Shown in pieces: positions 1 through 6,685 of a stretch of DNA of 15,358 nt. The notes under the pieces were generated by a model. The model worked only from the letters and a program-made list of their open reading frames with translations. It was not told the origin of the DNA and did not search any database. Numbering within the stretch: the first letter of the stretch is position 1; each line of letters opens with the position of its first letter. Origin of the DNA: Maribacter sp. GTDB lineage: Bacteria > Bacteroidota > Bacteroidia > Flavobacteriales > Flavobacteriaceae. The position numbers and the translations under genes are program-made. The stretch is taken from NCBI GenBank assembly GCA_018679695.1, contig JAHHKH010000319.1:1-15358 (forward strand). The letters run 5' to 3'.

Positions 1-582
1 TTGGATTGGTATTGGAGAGGCTGGTTCTATACCACCGATTATGTTGATATAGGTGTTAAGGGAATCAAGAAATATTATGTGTCTGATAAACCTGGTAAAA
101 AAATGCAGGAGTATATGGCAGCCAGAAACCTTACGGAAGCCGATTTACCACCGTTGGTTTATTTGGCGAATGAGGAAAGTGAGGGCTTTGATCCTAACTT
201 GAAAGGTAAATCTCCTTCAGAAAGTTCCAAGACCTTAAAGGAATTCATGATGGATAATATGAGCGAATCGGAAAGAGCAGCGGTTAAAGAACCTAAATTC
301 TTTTATGAGATCACTTTTGATAAACCAGGCGGGATTCCTATGCCTTTGATCGTTGAGTATACTTATGCCGACGGCACGAAAGAAAACATTACCTACCCAC
401 CGGAAATTTGGAGAAAGAACGATGCTGAGGTAAAACTGGTCTTGTCCTCCCAGAGTGAATTGGTTGGTATTGTTGTTGACCCTAAAGCGGAAACGGCGGA
501 TATTGACACAACTAATAATTCTTGGCCAAAGAAAGAAGGACAAAACGACTTTGAAAAATTTAAAGAGAAAATAAAAGGGTAG
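1..582 (+). CDS. M1-family metallopeptidase, C-terminal fragment
   Basis: This is the 3' part (about 193 codons plus stop) of a gene that begins upstream of the window; the leading TTG is an internal Leu codon rather than a start. The opening residues LDWYWRGWFYTTDYVDI and the late stretch ETADIDTTNNSWP match, from memory, the C-terminal region of the long M1-family (gluzincin) aminopeptidases of Bacteroidota. Family knowledge: these are zinc metallopeptidases with HEXXH and a downstream Glu in the catalytic domain. That domain lies outside the window, so catalytic competence cannot be judged. The fragment reads as a soluble beta-rich domain (YEITFDKPGGIPMPLIVEYTY) with a charged, Lys-rich tail and no membrane segment. 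The gene is followed at once by a strong intrinsic terminator. The family call is fairly confident; the substrate is unknown. Confidence 0.72.
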   Translation: MDWYWRGWFYTTDYVDIGVKGIKKYYVSDKPGKKMQEYMAARNLTEADLPPLVYLANEESEGFDPNLKGKSPSESSKTLKEFMMDNMSESERAAVKEPKFFYEITFDKPGGIPMPLIVEYTYADGTKENITYPPEIWRKNDAEVKLVLSSQSELVGIVVDPKAETADIDTTNNSWPKKEGQNDFEKFKEKIKG

Positions 583-601
583 TTTCTTTTATTGAATATA
601 G

Positions 602-633
602 AAAAGTCCTGATCATAGCATCAGGACTTTTTT
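602..633 (+). terminator. intrinsic terminator after the M1 peptidase
   Basis: A perfect 12-bp inverted repeat, AAAAGTCCTGAT and ATCAGGACTTTT, encloses a 6-nt loop (CATAGC) and runs into a T tract. Because the stem base is A-rich on the left and T-rich on the right, it could also act on the minus strand, but no minus-strand gene lies next to it. It separates the peptidase from the tatA-like gene. Confidence 0.9.
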
Positions 634-653
634 ATTTAGCGATTATTCTTCAC

Positions 654-661
654 TATATTTG
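654..661 (+). promoter_or_regulatory. Bacteroidota -7 box for the tatA-like gene
   Basis: TATATTTG fits the Bacteroidota sigma-A -7 consensus TANNTTTG. It ends only 4 bases before the ATG at 666, so transcription would start at or next to the start codon and the mRNA would be nearly leaderless. No convincing -33 TTG was seen at the usual distance. Confidence 0.5.
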
Positions 662-665
662 AACT

Positions 666-1004
666 ATGTATTCCTTATTTATTTTATTCATTAGCGGAGC
701 TGAGATTTTCTTTATCATGTTCATTGTGGTAATGGTATTTGGTGCTGATAAGATACCAGGTATTGCCAAAGGACTAGGAAAGGGTATGCGCCAACTAAAA
801 GACGCCACCGAAGATATTAAGCAGGAGATTCAAAAAAGTGCTGAAAAGCAAGGTATTGACACCAGTTTTGTTGAGGATATCAAAAAAGATATCAATGATG
901 TAAAGGATAACATTGGCTCTGGTATTGGTGAGGATATAAAAAAGGGAGTTTCCGAGGTCAAAAAGAAAGTCGATGATGTCACAGGTACAATAAAGCGGAA
1001 ATAA
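666..1004 (+). CDS. tatA: TatA/MttA-family (twin-arginine translocase-like) protein
   Basis: This 112-residue protein has the TatA/TatB layout: a short N-terminal membrane helix (about residues 3-25, rich in F, I, L, V and M), the FG hinge (FGADKIPGIAKGLGKG, about 25-40), an amphipathic helix (MRQLKDATEDIKQEIQKS), and then a charged, soluble tail. Family knowledge: TatA oligomers form the variable pore element that works with TatC to export folded proteins carrying twin-Arg signals. The tail carries loosely repeated DIKK units (DIKQEIQK, DIKKDIND, DIKKGVSE), suggesting a long amphipathic or coiled region. No tatC is in the window, so this is an isolated TatA-type subunit and may be one of several paralogues; TatB-like use cannot be excluded. 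The PAP2 gene follows after 10 bases, so the two are probably co-transcribed. Confidence 0.85.
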   Translation: MYSLFILFISGAEIFFIMFIVVMVFGADKIPGIAKGLGKGMRQLKDATEDIKQEIQKSAEKQGIDTSFVEDIKKDINDVKDNIGSGIGEDIKKGVSEVKKKVDDVTGTIKRK

Positions 1005-1014
1005 CAGTTCTCCT

Positions 1015-1590
1015 ATGCTCGATAGAATTCTTGAATGGGACAGGGAAACCTTGATTTATTTGAACAGTTTGGGAATTGAGGAGTATGATTTGTTTTGGTC
1101 TACTGTAACGAATATCTATACTTGGGTTCCACTTTTTGTATTTTTCTTTTTTCTTATTTTTTCGAAATTCCCAAAAAAAGAAGCCATATATACTGCGCTT
1201 ACGATTATTGTTTTAATAATCTTTATTCTTGTTGCTACTGATCTTACCAAAGAGTATTTCGGTAGATTAAGACCCAATAATAATATGGAAATCAATTCAC
1301 TGATCCGTGTATTGAAGAATCCCTCGAGTTTTAGTTTTTTCTCTGGACATGCATCCAGCTCTTTCTCCATTACAACTTTGATGGTCTTATTTCTTAGAAA
1401 AAAAGCAAAATGGTGTTGGATTTTTTATATCTGGCCCATCTTATTTTCATTAAGCAGAATATATGTAGGTGTACATTATCCCGTAGATATCATTGTAGGG
1501 GCCATCGTAGGGCTGATAACGGCATTCGTTTTTTACAAGCTCTATAAAAAAGTCATAACACCCTACTTAGGGTTAGCCCATCCCGGATAG
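1015..1590 (+). CDS. PAP2-family membrane phosphatase
   Basis: This 191-residue integral membrane protein carries the three PAP2 signature motifs: C1 KX6RP (K79 to R86-P87), C2 SGH (S110-G111-H112, in SFFSGHAS) and C3 SRX5HX3D (S147, R148, H154, D158). Hydrophobic segments lie near residues 36-50, 58-75, 118-127, 133-150 and 157-176. Family knowledge: these enzymes form a phospho-His intermediate and remove phosphate from phosphatidate, undecaprenyl pyrophosphate or other lipid phosphates at the membrane. The substrate cannot be chosen from sequence; the small size resembles UppP-like/PgpB-like type 2 phosphatases. It sits 10 bases after the tatA-like gene with no promoter visible between them. 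Its last 38 bases overlap the convergent O-methyltransferase gene. Confidence 0.88.
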   Translation: MLDRILEWDRETLIYLNSLGIEEYDLFWSTVTNIYTWVPLFVFFFFLIFSKFPKKEAIYTALTIIVLIIFILVATDLTKEYFGRLRPNNNMEINSLIRVLKNPSSFSFFSGHASSSFSITTLMVLFLRKKAKWCWIFYIWPILFSLSRIYVGVHYPVDIIVGAIVGLITAFVFYKLYKKVITPYLGLAHPG

Positions 1591-2194
1591 GAAGTAATAC
1601 GGTCGCTACTCTTGGGTCTTCTTTCAGTGTTCTATTATATTCCAATAGTGCCATTGTGGCCTTATCTTTTTCATCAACGGGTTCAACGACCTTTCCGGAC
1701 CAGAGCACATTATCGGAAAGAATAATACTTCCTGGTTTCGTTTTATTCATGACCGCATGAAAATACAAAGGATATTCCCTTTTCTCCGCATCGATAAAAA
1801 TCAAATCGAAGTTTATATCCAATGTGGGAATGATTTGTAATGCATCTCCTGTATGCTGTATGATTTGAGCACCAAATCCGCTTTTTTCAAAATACTTGCG
1901 TTGTAAATCGATCAGTTCTTCATTAATATCAATAGTATGTAATTCCCCTTCTTTCTTAAGGCCTTCCGCCAAACATAAAGCGGAATATCCTGTATAGGTA
2001 CCGATCTCAAGGATGTTTGTTGGATTTATGATCTTGGAAAGCATACTTAAGACCCTCCCTTGAAAATGACCTGTAATCATTCTTGGTTGAAGTACTTTCA
2101 AATGTGTCTCCCTAGAAAGTTCTTCCAGTAATTCAGGTTCATTTTCTGAGCTTTCCTCAATGTATTTTTCCAGTTGTGGCGATAAAAAGTGCAT
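1553..2194 (-). CDS. SAM-dependent O-methyltransferase (family 3, CCoAOMT-like)
   Basis: This 213-residue Rossmann-fold methyltransferase has the SAM-binding motif I LEIGTYTGYS (about residues 62-71), an acidic SAM-ribose ligand in HTIDI (D89), the metal/substrate segment IFIDAEKREY (D135) and SDNVLWSGKVV (D161, N162). It ends in the typical LPIRDGLTLSRVL strand. Family knowledge: caffeoyl-CoA/catechol O-methyltransferase-type enzymes use a divalent cation; some bacterial members act on tRNA hydroxyuridine, so the substrate is open. I chose the ATG at 2194 (MHFLSPQL). The alternative TTG at 2212 overlaps a well-formed minus-strand -7 box, so it would lie outside the transcript. The last 38 bases overlap the convergent PAP2 gene. 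Both reading frames keep family motifs to the end, so both are real. Confidence 0.88.
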   Translation of the reverse strand: MHFLSPQLEKYIEESSENEPELLEELSRETHLKVLQPRMITGHFQGRVLSMLSKIINPTNILEIGTYTGYSALCLAEGLKKEGELHTIDINEELIDLQRKYFEKSGFGAQIIQHTGDALQIIPTLDINFDLIFIDAEKREYPLYFHAVMNKTKPGSIILSDNVLWSGKVVEPVDEKDKATMALLEYNRTLKEDPRVATVLLPIRDGLTLSRVL

Positions 2195-2209
2195 GCCTAT
2201 TATTTTTGG

Positions 2210-2217
2210 CAAAAATA
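2210..2217 (-). promoter_or_regulatory. -7 box for the O-methyltransferase
   Basis: On the minus strand this reads TATTTTTG, a match to TANNTTTG, 15 bases upstream of the ATG at 2194. It argues for that start over the TTG at 2212. No clear -33 TTG was found. Confidence 0.5.
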
Positions 2218-2264
2218 TGTAATTATATACTACCTTGAAGTTTTAAAACATAAAGGACTTCCTT

Positions 2265-2723
2265 ATGGATGAGGTTAAAATAAGAAAAGCGACGCTTGAT
2301 GATATCGCGGTATTGTTAAAGTTTGAACAGGGCGTGATCAAGGCTGAAAGACCTTTTGATGTTACCTTGGATGAAGACCCAATCACCTATTATGATTTAG
2401 AGGAATTGATAGTTAGTGATGATGCATCCTTGGTAGTTGCTGAAATTGATGGTGCAATTATTAGTTCGGGATATGCATTGGTAAAACCCTCAAGACATTA
2501 TTTGAATCATAAGTTTTATTCGTATTTGGGATTTATGTACACTTTACCAAAGTATCGGGGTAGGGGAGTTAATACCAGGATAATTGAAGAATTAAAGCAA
2601 TGGTCTTATTCTAAAGGACTCCAGGAAATTCGATTAACTGTCTACGATAAAAATTCCATTGCTATTAGGGCCTATGAAAAAGTAGGGTTCAAAAAACATA
2701 TTATTGAGATGCGATTGGAGTGA
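2265..2723 (+). CDS. GNAT-family N-acetyltransferase
   Basis: This 152-residue single-domain protein has the GNAT fold signature: an N-terminal VKIRKATLDDI strand-helix; motif A with a beta-4 strand (FMYTLPKYRG) and the acetyl-CoA pyrophosphate loop RGRGVN (R98 to N103); and motif B NSIAIRAYEKVGF (130-142). The sixth position of the R-G-X-G-X-G/A loop is Asn103, a modest departure. Family knowledge: the domain transfers acetyl from acetyl-CoA to an amine on a small molecule or protein; the substrate cannot be predicted. It is divergent from the O-methyltransferase, with about 70 bases between them, and lies 63 bases upstream of kynU, which has its own promoter, so a role linked to kynureninase is not implied. 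Confidence 0.85.
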   Translation: MDEVKIRKATLDDIAVLLKFEQGVIKAERPFDVTLDEDPITYYDLEELIVSDDASLVVAEIDGAIISSGYALVKPSRHYLNHKFYSYLGFMYTLPKYRGRGVNTRIIEELKQWSYSKGLQEIRLTVYDKNSIAIRAYEKVGFKKHIIEMRLE

Positions 2724-2764
2724 TACTGCATTAATCCAAATTGTATTTATTAAAATCGAAATTG

Positions 2765-2772
2765 TACTTTTG
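2765..2772 (+). promoter_or_regulatory. -7 box for kynU
   Basis: TACTTTTG fits TANNTTTG and ends 14 bases before the kynU ATG. A TTG at 2741-2743 lies 21 bases upstream and could serve as the -33 element. This is the best -33/-7 pair I could place in the window. Confidence 0.6.
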
Positions 2773-2786
2773 AACAAAAGATTACT

Positions 2787-4061
2787 ATGCAATTTCAGAA
2801 TTCATTGACCTTTGCTCAAAAAATGGATGCAGAGGATAAACTTCACAAATACAGAAATGAATTCCATTTTCCTCAAATAAACGGAAAAGATGTCATTTAT
2901 TTCACCGGGAATTCTTTGGGATTACAGCCCAAAATCACCCAAAAATATGTAGACGAGATTATGATCGACTGGAAGGAACTTGCAGTCGAAGGTCATTTTC
3001 ATGCCAAGAAACCTTGGTGGGATTATCACGAACGTTTAGCACGACCCTTGGCAGGTATTGTAGGGGCATGTGTTGAAGAAGTGTCTGTTATGAATGCCTT
3101 GAGTGTGAATTTGCATTTGATGATGGTATCTTTTTATAGACCAACCAAGTCCCGATATAAGATTTTATGTGAGGAGAAAGCTTTTCCCAGCGATCAATAT
3201 ATGCTTCAAAGCCAGGTGCGGTTTCATGGCTTGGATCCAAACGAGGCGATTGTTGAGGTCAAGAAAAGAAGCGGTGAACATCATTGGAGAACCGAGGACA
3301 TTCAAGCGAAAATAAAAGAATTGGGTAACGAACTCGCACTTGTTTTAATAGGAGGGGTCAATTATTATAACGGACAGGTCTTTGATATGAAGACCATTAC
3401 ACAAACCGGCAAATCTGTTGGCGCATATGTAGGTTGGGATTTGGCTCATGCTGTTGGCAATATTCAGTTGGCATTACACGATTGGGAAGTTGATTTTGCA
3501 GCTTGGTGTAGTTATAAATATATGAATAGCGGACCGGGAAATGCTTCCGGCGTATTTATTAACCAAAAGCATTTAGGTAAAGGCAATATCCCAAGATTTG
3601 AAGGTTGGTGGGGTACTAAAAAGGAGACCCGATTCTTGATGAAATCAACTTTTGAACCTATTGACACTGCAGATGCATGGCAAATTAGCAATCCTCCAGT
3701 ACTGTCATTGGCCCCTTATTTGGCTTCTCTCCAGCTTTTTGAAGAAGTGGGCATGGAGGCATTAATCGATAAACGAAATAAAATCGTTGCATATCTGGAA
3801 TTTATCTTAAATGAGATTGATAGGCAGGTTGAGGGTAATTTTGAGATCATTACCCCATCGGATAGGGGTTGTCAGTTATCAGTTTTTCTCCACGGTCAGG
3901 GTAGACCACTATTTGATTATTTGATGAAAAATGGTGTTATTGCCGATTGGCGGGAACCCAATGTAATTCGTTTGGCACCTGCTCCTTTTTATTGTTCGTA
4001 TGAGGACATGTATCGATTTGGACAGATTCTTAAAGATGGGATTTTGACAAAAAGGACGTAG
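2787..4061 (+). CDS. kynU: kynureninase
   Basis: This 424-residue PLP-dependent enzyme of the class V aminotransferase fold has the usual length for kynureninase. It cleaves L-kynurenine to anthranilate plus alanine, or 3-hydroxykynurenine to 3-hydroxyanthranilate plus alanine, in the cytoplasm. Visible landmarks: YFTGNSLGLQPK (38-49), the FPSD segment (133-136), GWDLAHAVGN (216-225; D218 and H221 contact PLP in characterised members), the Schiff-base lysine in WCSYKYMNSGPG (K244), and FEGWWGTKK (271-279). The C-terminal RLAPAPFYCSYED segment is also family-typical. The gene has its own promoter. With the monooxygenase at 6883 it covers two consecutive steps of the kynurenine branch toward quinolinate/NAD. 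No tryptophan dioxygenase, formamidase or 3-hydroxyanthranilate dioxygenase is in the window. Confidence 0.96.
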   Translation: MQFQNSLTFAQKMDAEDKLHKYRNEFHFPQINGKDVIYFTGNSLGLQPKITQKYVDEIMIDWKELAVEGHFHAKKPWWDYHERLARPLAGIVGACVEEVSVMNALSVNLHLMMVSFYRPTKSRYKILCEEKAFPSDQYMLQSQVRFHGLDPNEAIVEVKKRSGEHHWRTEDIQAKIKELGNELALVLIGGVNYYNGQVFDMKTITQTGKSVGAYVGWDLAHAVGNIQLALHDWEVDFAAWCSYKYMNSGPGNASGVFINQKHLGKGNIPRFEGWWGTKKETRFLMKSTFEPIDTADAWQISNPPVLSLAPYLASLQLFEEVGMEALIDKRNKIVAYLEFILNEIDRQVEGNFEIITPSDRGCQLSVFLHGQGRPLFDYLMKNGVIADWREPNVIRLAPAPFYCSYEDMYRFGQILKDGILTKRT

Positions 4062-4080
4062 GTGGCTTATCTAATTATAG

Positions 4081-4088
4081 TAGTTTTG
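4081..4088 (+). promoter_or_regulatory. -7 box for the MFS transporter
   Basis: TAGTTTTG matches TANNTTTG and lies 20 bases before the MFS start codon, in the 47-base gap after kynU. The transporter may therefore be transcribed separately as well as by read-through from kynU, since no terminator separates the two. Confidence 0.5.
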
Positions 4089-4108
4089 CCATCAACCATT
4101 AATCTGTA

Positions 4109-5263
4109 ATGAATTCACTGCGATTAATCCTATCAAATCCCAGGTATTTTGCACCTGCATGGGTATTTGCAAGCCTTAATATCCTATTTGGGACCTGGGT
4201 AATCTATATTCCTTCTGTAAAGGATAAGTTGGGCATAGATAAGGCCGATTTGGGCATTGCCCTATTTTTTCTATCACTAGGGGTATTTACGATATTCCCT
4301 ATCGCAGCAAGGATCATAAATAAGGTTGGGGTAGGTAAGGCCACTTTCTATGGTCTTCTATTCAGTAGCTTGGCTGCATTGATGCCCCTATTGGCTCCTA
4401 ATTATTATGCGTTAATGGTCTCGCTCTTTTTATTCGGTGCATTCAATGGCTTTACCGACATCGCAATGAATACCCTGGTTACTGAATTGGAGAAAGAGGA
4501 TAAGACGAAATTCATGTCCGCGGCCCATGGGTTTTTCAGTCTAGGTGGGGTTTTGGCGGGGCTAGGTAGCTTTCTGATTATCGCTATCGGAAATCCGCCG
4601 CTGCATATGCTAATAGCGGTCATTTTGGTTTTATCGGTGAATGCAATATTCTTTAGAAGATATTTTCATGTAGAAGCAGCCCCAGTGGATAAGGAACCTT
4701 TTAGTTTAAAGCTCTTTAAACCCTTGATGATATTGGGCATTGTTTCCTTTATCGCCATGGGGAGTGAAGGCGCTATTGTAGATTGGAGCGGTCTTTATTT
4801 AAAGGAAATCAGTTTAGCTCCCGAAGCCCTTTGGGGTGCAGGATTCCTTGGTTTTCAAATAACCATGACCTTGGGTCGATTCGTAGGGGACGCCATAAGT
4901 ACCAGGATTGGTTCGGTTAAAATGGTAGCCTTGGGTGCGATAATTGCCATTTCTGGCTATGTTTTGGTGCTAACCACAGCAACATATTTGGCAATTGTAG
5001 GATTTGCCTTAAGTGGTTTGGGCTTTTCTGTAATGGTACCTGAATTATTTCGAATAGGGGGCAATGTCAAAGGAATTGATTCGTCACAAGGTGTTGCCTT
5101 TATTGCAGGATTAGGCTATACTGGATTTCTTATGGCACCTCCAATCTTGGGATTTATTGCCAAAAGCTCTTCGCTAGTGAGTTGTTTTTATGTATTACTA
5201 TGTTGTGGTTGTTTAGTTTTGATTGCTACTTCAGTCTTAAAACGGAAAGGCTCGAATTCCTAG
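4109..5263 (+). CDS. MFS transporter (YbjJ/FucP-like)
   Basis: This 384-residue protein is hydrophobic nearly throughout, compatible with 12 membrane helices in two six-helix halves. The two halves are joined by a short charged loop (FHVEAAPVDKEPFSLKLFKP, about residues 186-205). The inter-helix segment RIINKVGVGKATFYGLL after helix 2 resembles a degenerate MFS motif A, and RFVGDAISTRIGSVKMVALG repeats this in the second half. The ITDIAMNTL-like stretch (here FTDIAMNTLVTELEKED) is typical of the YbjJ/FucP-type branch. Family knowledge: these are secondary, usually proton-coupled, transporters; the substrate is not readable from sequence. Its place just after kynU makes a tryptophan/kynurenine-related substrate possible, but this is only proximity. 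It converges on the lipoprotein gene, with 8 bases between the stops. Confidence 0.85.
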   Translation: MNSLRLILSNPRYFAPAWVFASLNILFGTWVIYIPSVKDKLGIDKADLGIALFFLSLGVFTIFPIAARIINKVGVGKATFYGLLFSSLAALMPLLAPNYYALMVSLFLFGAFNGFTDIAMNTLVTELEKEDKTKFMSAAHGFFSLGGVLAGLGSFLIIAIGNPPLHMLIAVILVLSVNAIFFRRYFHVEAAPVDKEPFSLKLFKPLMILGIVSFIAMGSEGAIVDWSGLYLKEISLAPEALWGAGFLGFQITMTLGRFVGDAISTRIGSVKMVALGAIIAISGYVLVLTTATYLAIVGFALSGLGFSVMVPELFRIGGNVKGIDSSQGVAFIAGLGYTGFLMAPPILGFIAKSSSLVSCFYVLLCCGCLVLIATSVLKRKGSNS

Positions 5264-5271
5264 AATAAAGC

Positions 5272-5943
5272 CTATTTGGTTATCACCTTGATATTGGTGA
5301 AATATAACTTAAAACCTTCATCGTTTGTATGCATTTGGGCAATTTTGAGACCGCCTTTTTCAGTATAATCCTCCCATGTTGTTGTCAAGGAGCCATCAGG
5401 TTGATTACCCTTTCTAAAGACCCATTCCTTCAACAAATAATCGTCCTCAAAGTAAAAATCATAGGCATCACCTGGAGTATATCCGCCCTCGGTACCATAA
5501 ACGATGGTTAACCTGTTCATTGGTTTATTACTTATTGGAGCAATCTCATTCTCTTGATGTTCAGGGGTATAATTACCTTTGTCCCAAATGAGATTAAATG
5601 GGGCTATTAACCAATATTTGTCATTGATGAATCCGCCATTGATTTTCTTAGCGATACTATCCATTTTTGACCTATTGTAGGTTATTGTATCCTTTGATGA
5701 GATTGCTGTAACCTGGTTTTCACTTACCTTCCAAATCCAGGTGCGTTCAAAATGGGAAGTGTCCCTATCAACATTGAAGGTGAACTGCAGCTCATTGACT
5801 TTATTCCAATTTTCGAATCCACTTGCAAAGGCCACTTTTTCCTCTAAGGAATATTCCTTTTCAACAATGGGTTTGTTTTGCTTTTTTTCAGATTTACAAC
5901 CGAAAATAAAAATTACAAGGATAAGGAGTAAATAAGTTCTCAT
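5272..5943 (-). CDS. putative lipoprotein of unknown function (Bacteroidota type)
   Basis: This is a 223-residue predicted lipoprotein. With the start at 5943 it begins MRTYLLLILVIFIFGC, a short lipoprotein signal peptide with a lipobox ending at Cys16, followed by a polar KSEKKQ stretch. A longer reading from 5976 is open, but it would put residues in front of the signal peptide and begin upstream of the -7 box, so the inner ATG is better. The mature part is beta-rich and aromatic (LQFTFNVDRDTSHFERTW, NDKYWLIAPFNLIWD, GGYTPGDAYDFYFEDD, KEWVFRKGNQPD, TTTWEDY). I recognise this pattern from uncharacterised Bacteroidota lipoproteins with a possible LolA-like, lipid-binding half-barrel look, but I cannot assign a function. 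It presumably sits in the outer membrane or faces the periplasm. Confidence 0.75.
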   Translation of the reverse strand: MRTYLLLILVIFIFGCKSEKKQNKPIVEKEYSLEEKVAFASGFENWNKVNELQFTFNVDRDTSHFERTWIWKVSENQVTAISSKDTITYNRSKMDSIAKKINGGFINDKYWLIAPFNLIWDKGNYTPEHQENEIAPISNKPMNRLTIVYGTEGGYTPGDAYDFYFEDDYLLKEWVFRKGNQPDGSLTTTWEDYTEKGGLKIAQMHTNDEGFKLYFTNIKVITK

Positions 5944-5958
5944 TTTGTATTGTTTGTT

Positions 5959-5966
5959 CAAAGATA
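5959..5966 (-). promoter_or_regulatory. -7 box for the lipoprotein gene
   Basis: On the minus strand this reads TATCTTTG, a match to TANNTTTG, 15 bases upstream of the ATG at 5943. It fixes the shorter start, because the alternative ATG at 5976 lies upstream of this box. The same octamer at the same distance precedes the nif3-like gene. Confidence 0.55.
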
Positions 5967-6050
5967 AGGGATTCAATCAATATTGAGATATCGAGTTCTA
6001 TGCTAATGAAAACAACACAGTGTACAGCAGTATATATTTAATAAAATGCT

Positions 6051-6058
6051 TAGTTTTG
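6051..6058 (+). promoter_or_regulatory. -7 box for the clpP-like gene
   Basis: TAGTTTTG matches TANNTTTG, with 19 bases between it and the ATG at 6078. The expected transcript would have a leader of about 10-15 bases that also contains the ATG at 6073. Confidence 0.55.
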
Positions 6059-6077
6059 ATAATTAAATTAAAATGAA

Positions 6078-6626
6078 ATGAGTTCTAAAAAAGGGAAAGT
6101 ACAAGAAGCAATAGATGAAAAATTACTGGAAGAACGCAAGGTTTTTCTTTGGGGAATGGTTGATGATGATTCTGCCAAACACGTTATTGATCGATTGTTG
6201 TATTTAGATATGCAGAATAACAAAGAGATTCAATTATTTATAAACAGTCCAGGGGGTTATGTTACTTCAGGTTTTGCAATGTACGATACGATTAAGTCCT
6301 TGAAAAGTCCTGTTTCTACAATTTGTACGGGTTTAGCTGCTTCTATGGGCTCAATTTTGCTTTCAGTGGGCAAAAAAGGAAGACGATTTATACAGCCTCA
6401 TGCCCAAGTCATGATTCATCAGCCCAGCGGAGGAGCTAGGGGACAGGCATCGAATATCGAAATACAGGCCAAGGAGATAATAAAAACTAAAGAATTGAGT
6501 GCCAAATTGTTGGCTGAAAACTGTGGTCAGGACTATGAAACGGTAATGCGCGATTTTGATAGGGACTATTGGATGAATGCACAAGAATCGATAGAATATG
6601 GAATAGTTGATGGAATTTTAGAATAG
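6078..6626 (+). CDS. clpP: ClpP-family serine protease, solitary paralogue
   Basis: This 182-residue protein has the ClpP fold and its full catalytic triad. Ser89 is in TGLAASMGS, His114 in VMIHQPSGG, and Asp163 in DRDYWMNA, aligned with the usual ERDRFMSA. The oxyanion/substrate strand INSPGGYVTSGFAMYDTI (55-72) is also present. Family knowledge: ClpP forms a double heptameric ring that degrades proteins fed to it by ClpX/ClpA-type unfoldases. It is shorter than most housekeeping ClpP proteins: a short charged N-terminus (MSSKKGKVQEAIDEKLLEER) replaces the usual propeptide, and the C-terminus stops at VDGILE. No clpX or tig gene is adjacent, and it has its own promoter and terminator, so it looks like an independent, possibly secondary, ClpP. 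It could be the sole ClpP only if no clpP-clpX locus exists elsewhere in the genome. Confidence 0.92.
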   Translation: MSSKKGKVQEAIDEKLLEERKVFLWGMVDDDSAKHVIDRLLYLDMQNNKEIQLFINSPGGYVTSGFAMYDTIKSLKSPVSTICTGLAASMGSILLSVGKKGRRFIQPHAQVMIHQPSGGARGQASNIEIQAKEIIKTKELSAKLLAENCGQDYETVMRDFDRDYWMNAQESIEYGIVDGILE

Positions 6627-6645
6627 GATAATGCCGTTCAAAATG

Positions 6646-6685
6646 AAAAAGTCCTTCGCATTTTTTATGCGAAGGACTTTTTTTT
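6646..6685 (+). terminator. intrinsic terminator after the clpP-like gene
   Basis: A perfect 16-bp inverted repeat, AAAAAGTCCTTCGCAT and ATGCGAAGGACTTTTT, with a 5-T loop and a trailing T run. It starts 20 bases after the clpP stop. Its outer stem (AAAAGTCCT/AGGACTTTT) is the same as in the terminator at 602-633. Confidence 0.93.

Noticed and set aside
235..543. Open frame of 102 codons on the minus strand inside the M1 peptidase fragment
   Set aside because: It lies wholly antisense to a frame with clear family residues and shows no recognisable domain; a shadow frame.
1561..1572. CCCTA-CT-TAGGG dyad in the PAP2/methyltransferase overlap as a terminator
   Set aside because: The stem is very short, the loop too small and no T tract follows on either strand.
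2231..2238. TACCTTGA as a -7 box for the GNAT gene
   Set aside because: It departs from TANNTTTG at two positions and sits 26 bases from the ATG; too weak to list.
5249..5275. AGGCT...AGCCT dyad between the MFS and lipoprotein genes as a bidirectional terminator
   Set aside because: Only about five paired bases with a long loop and no T run.
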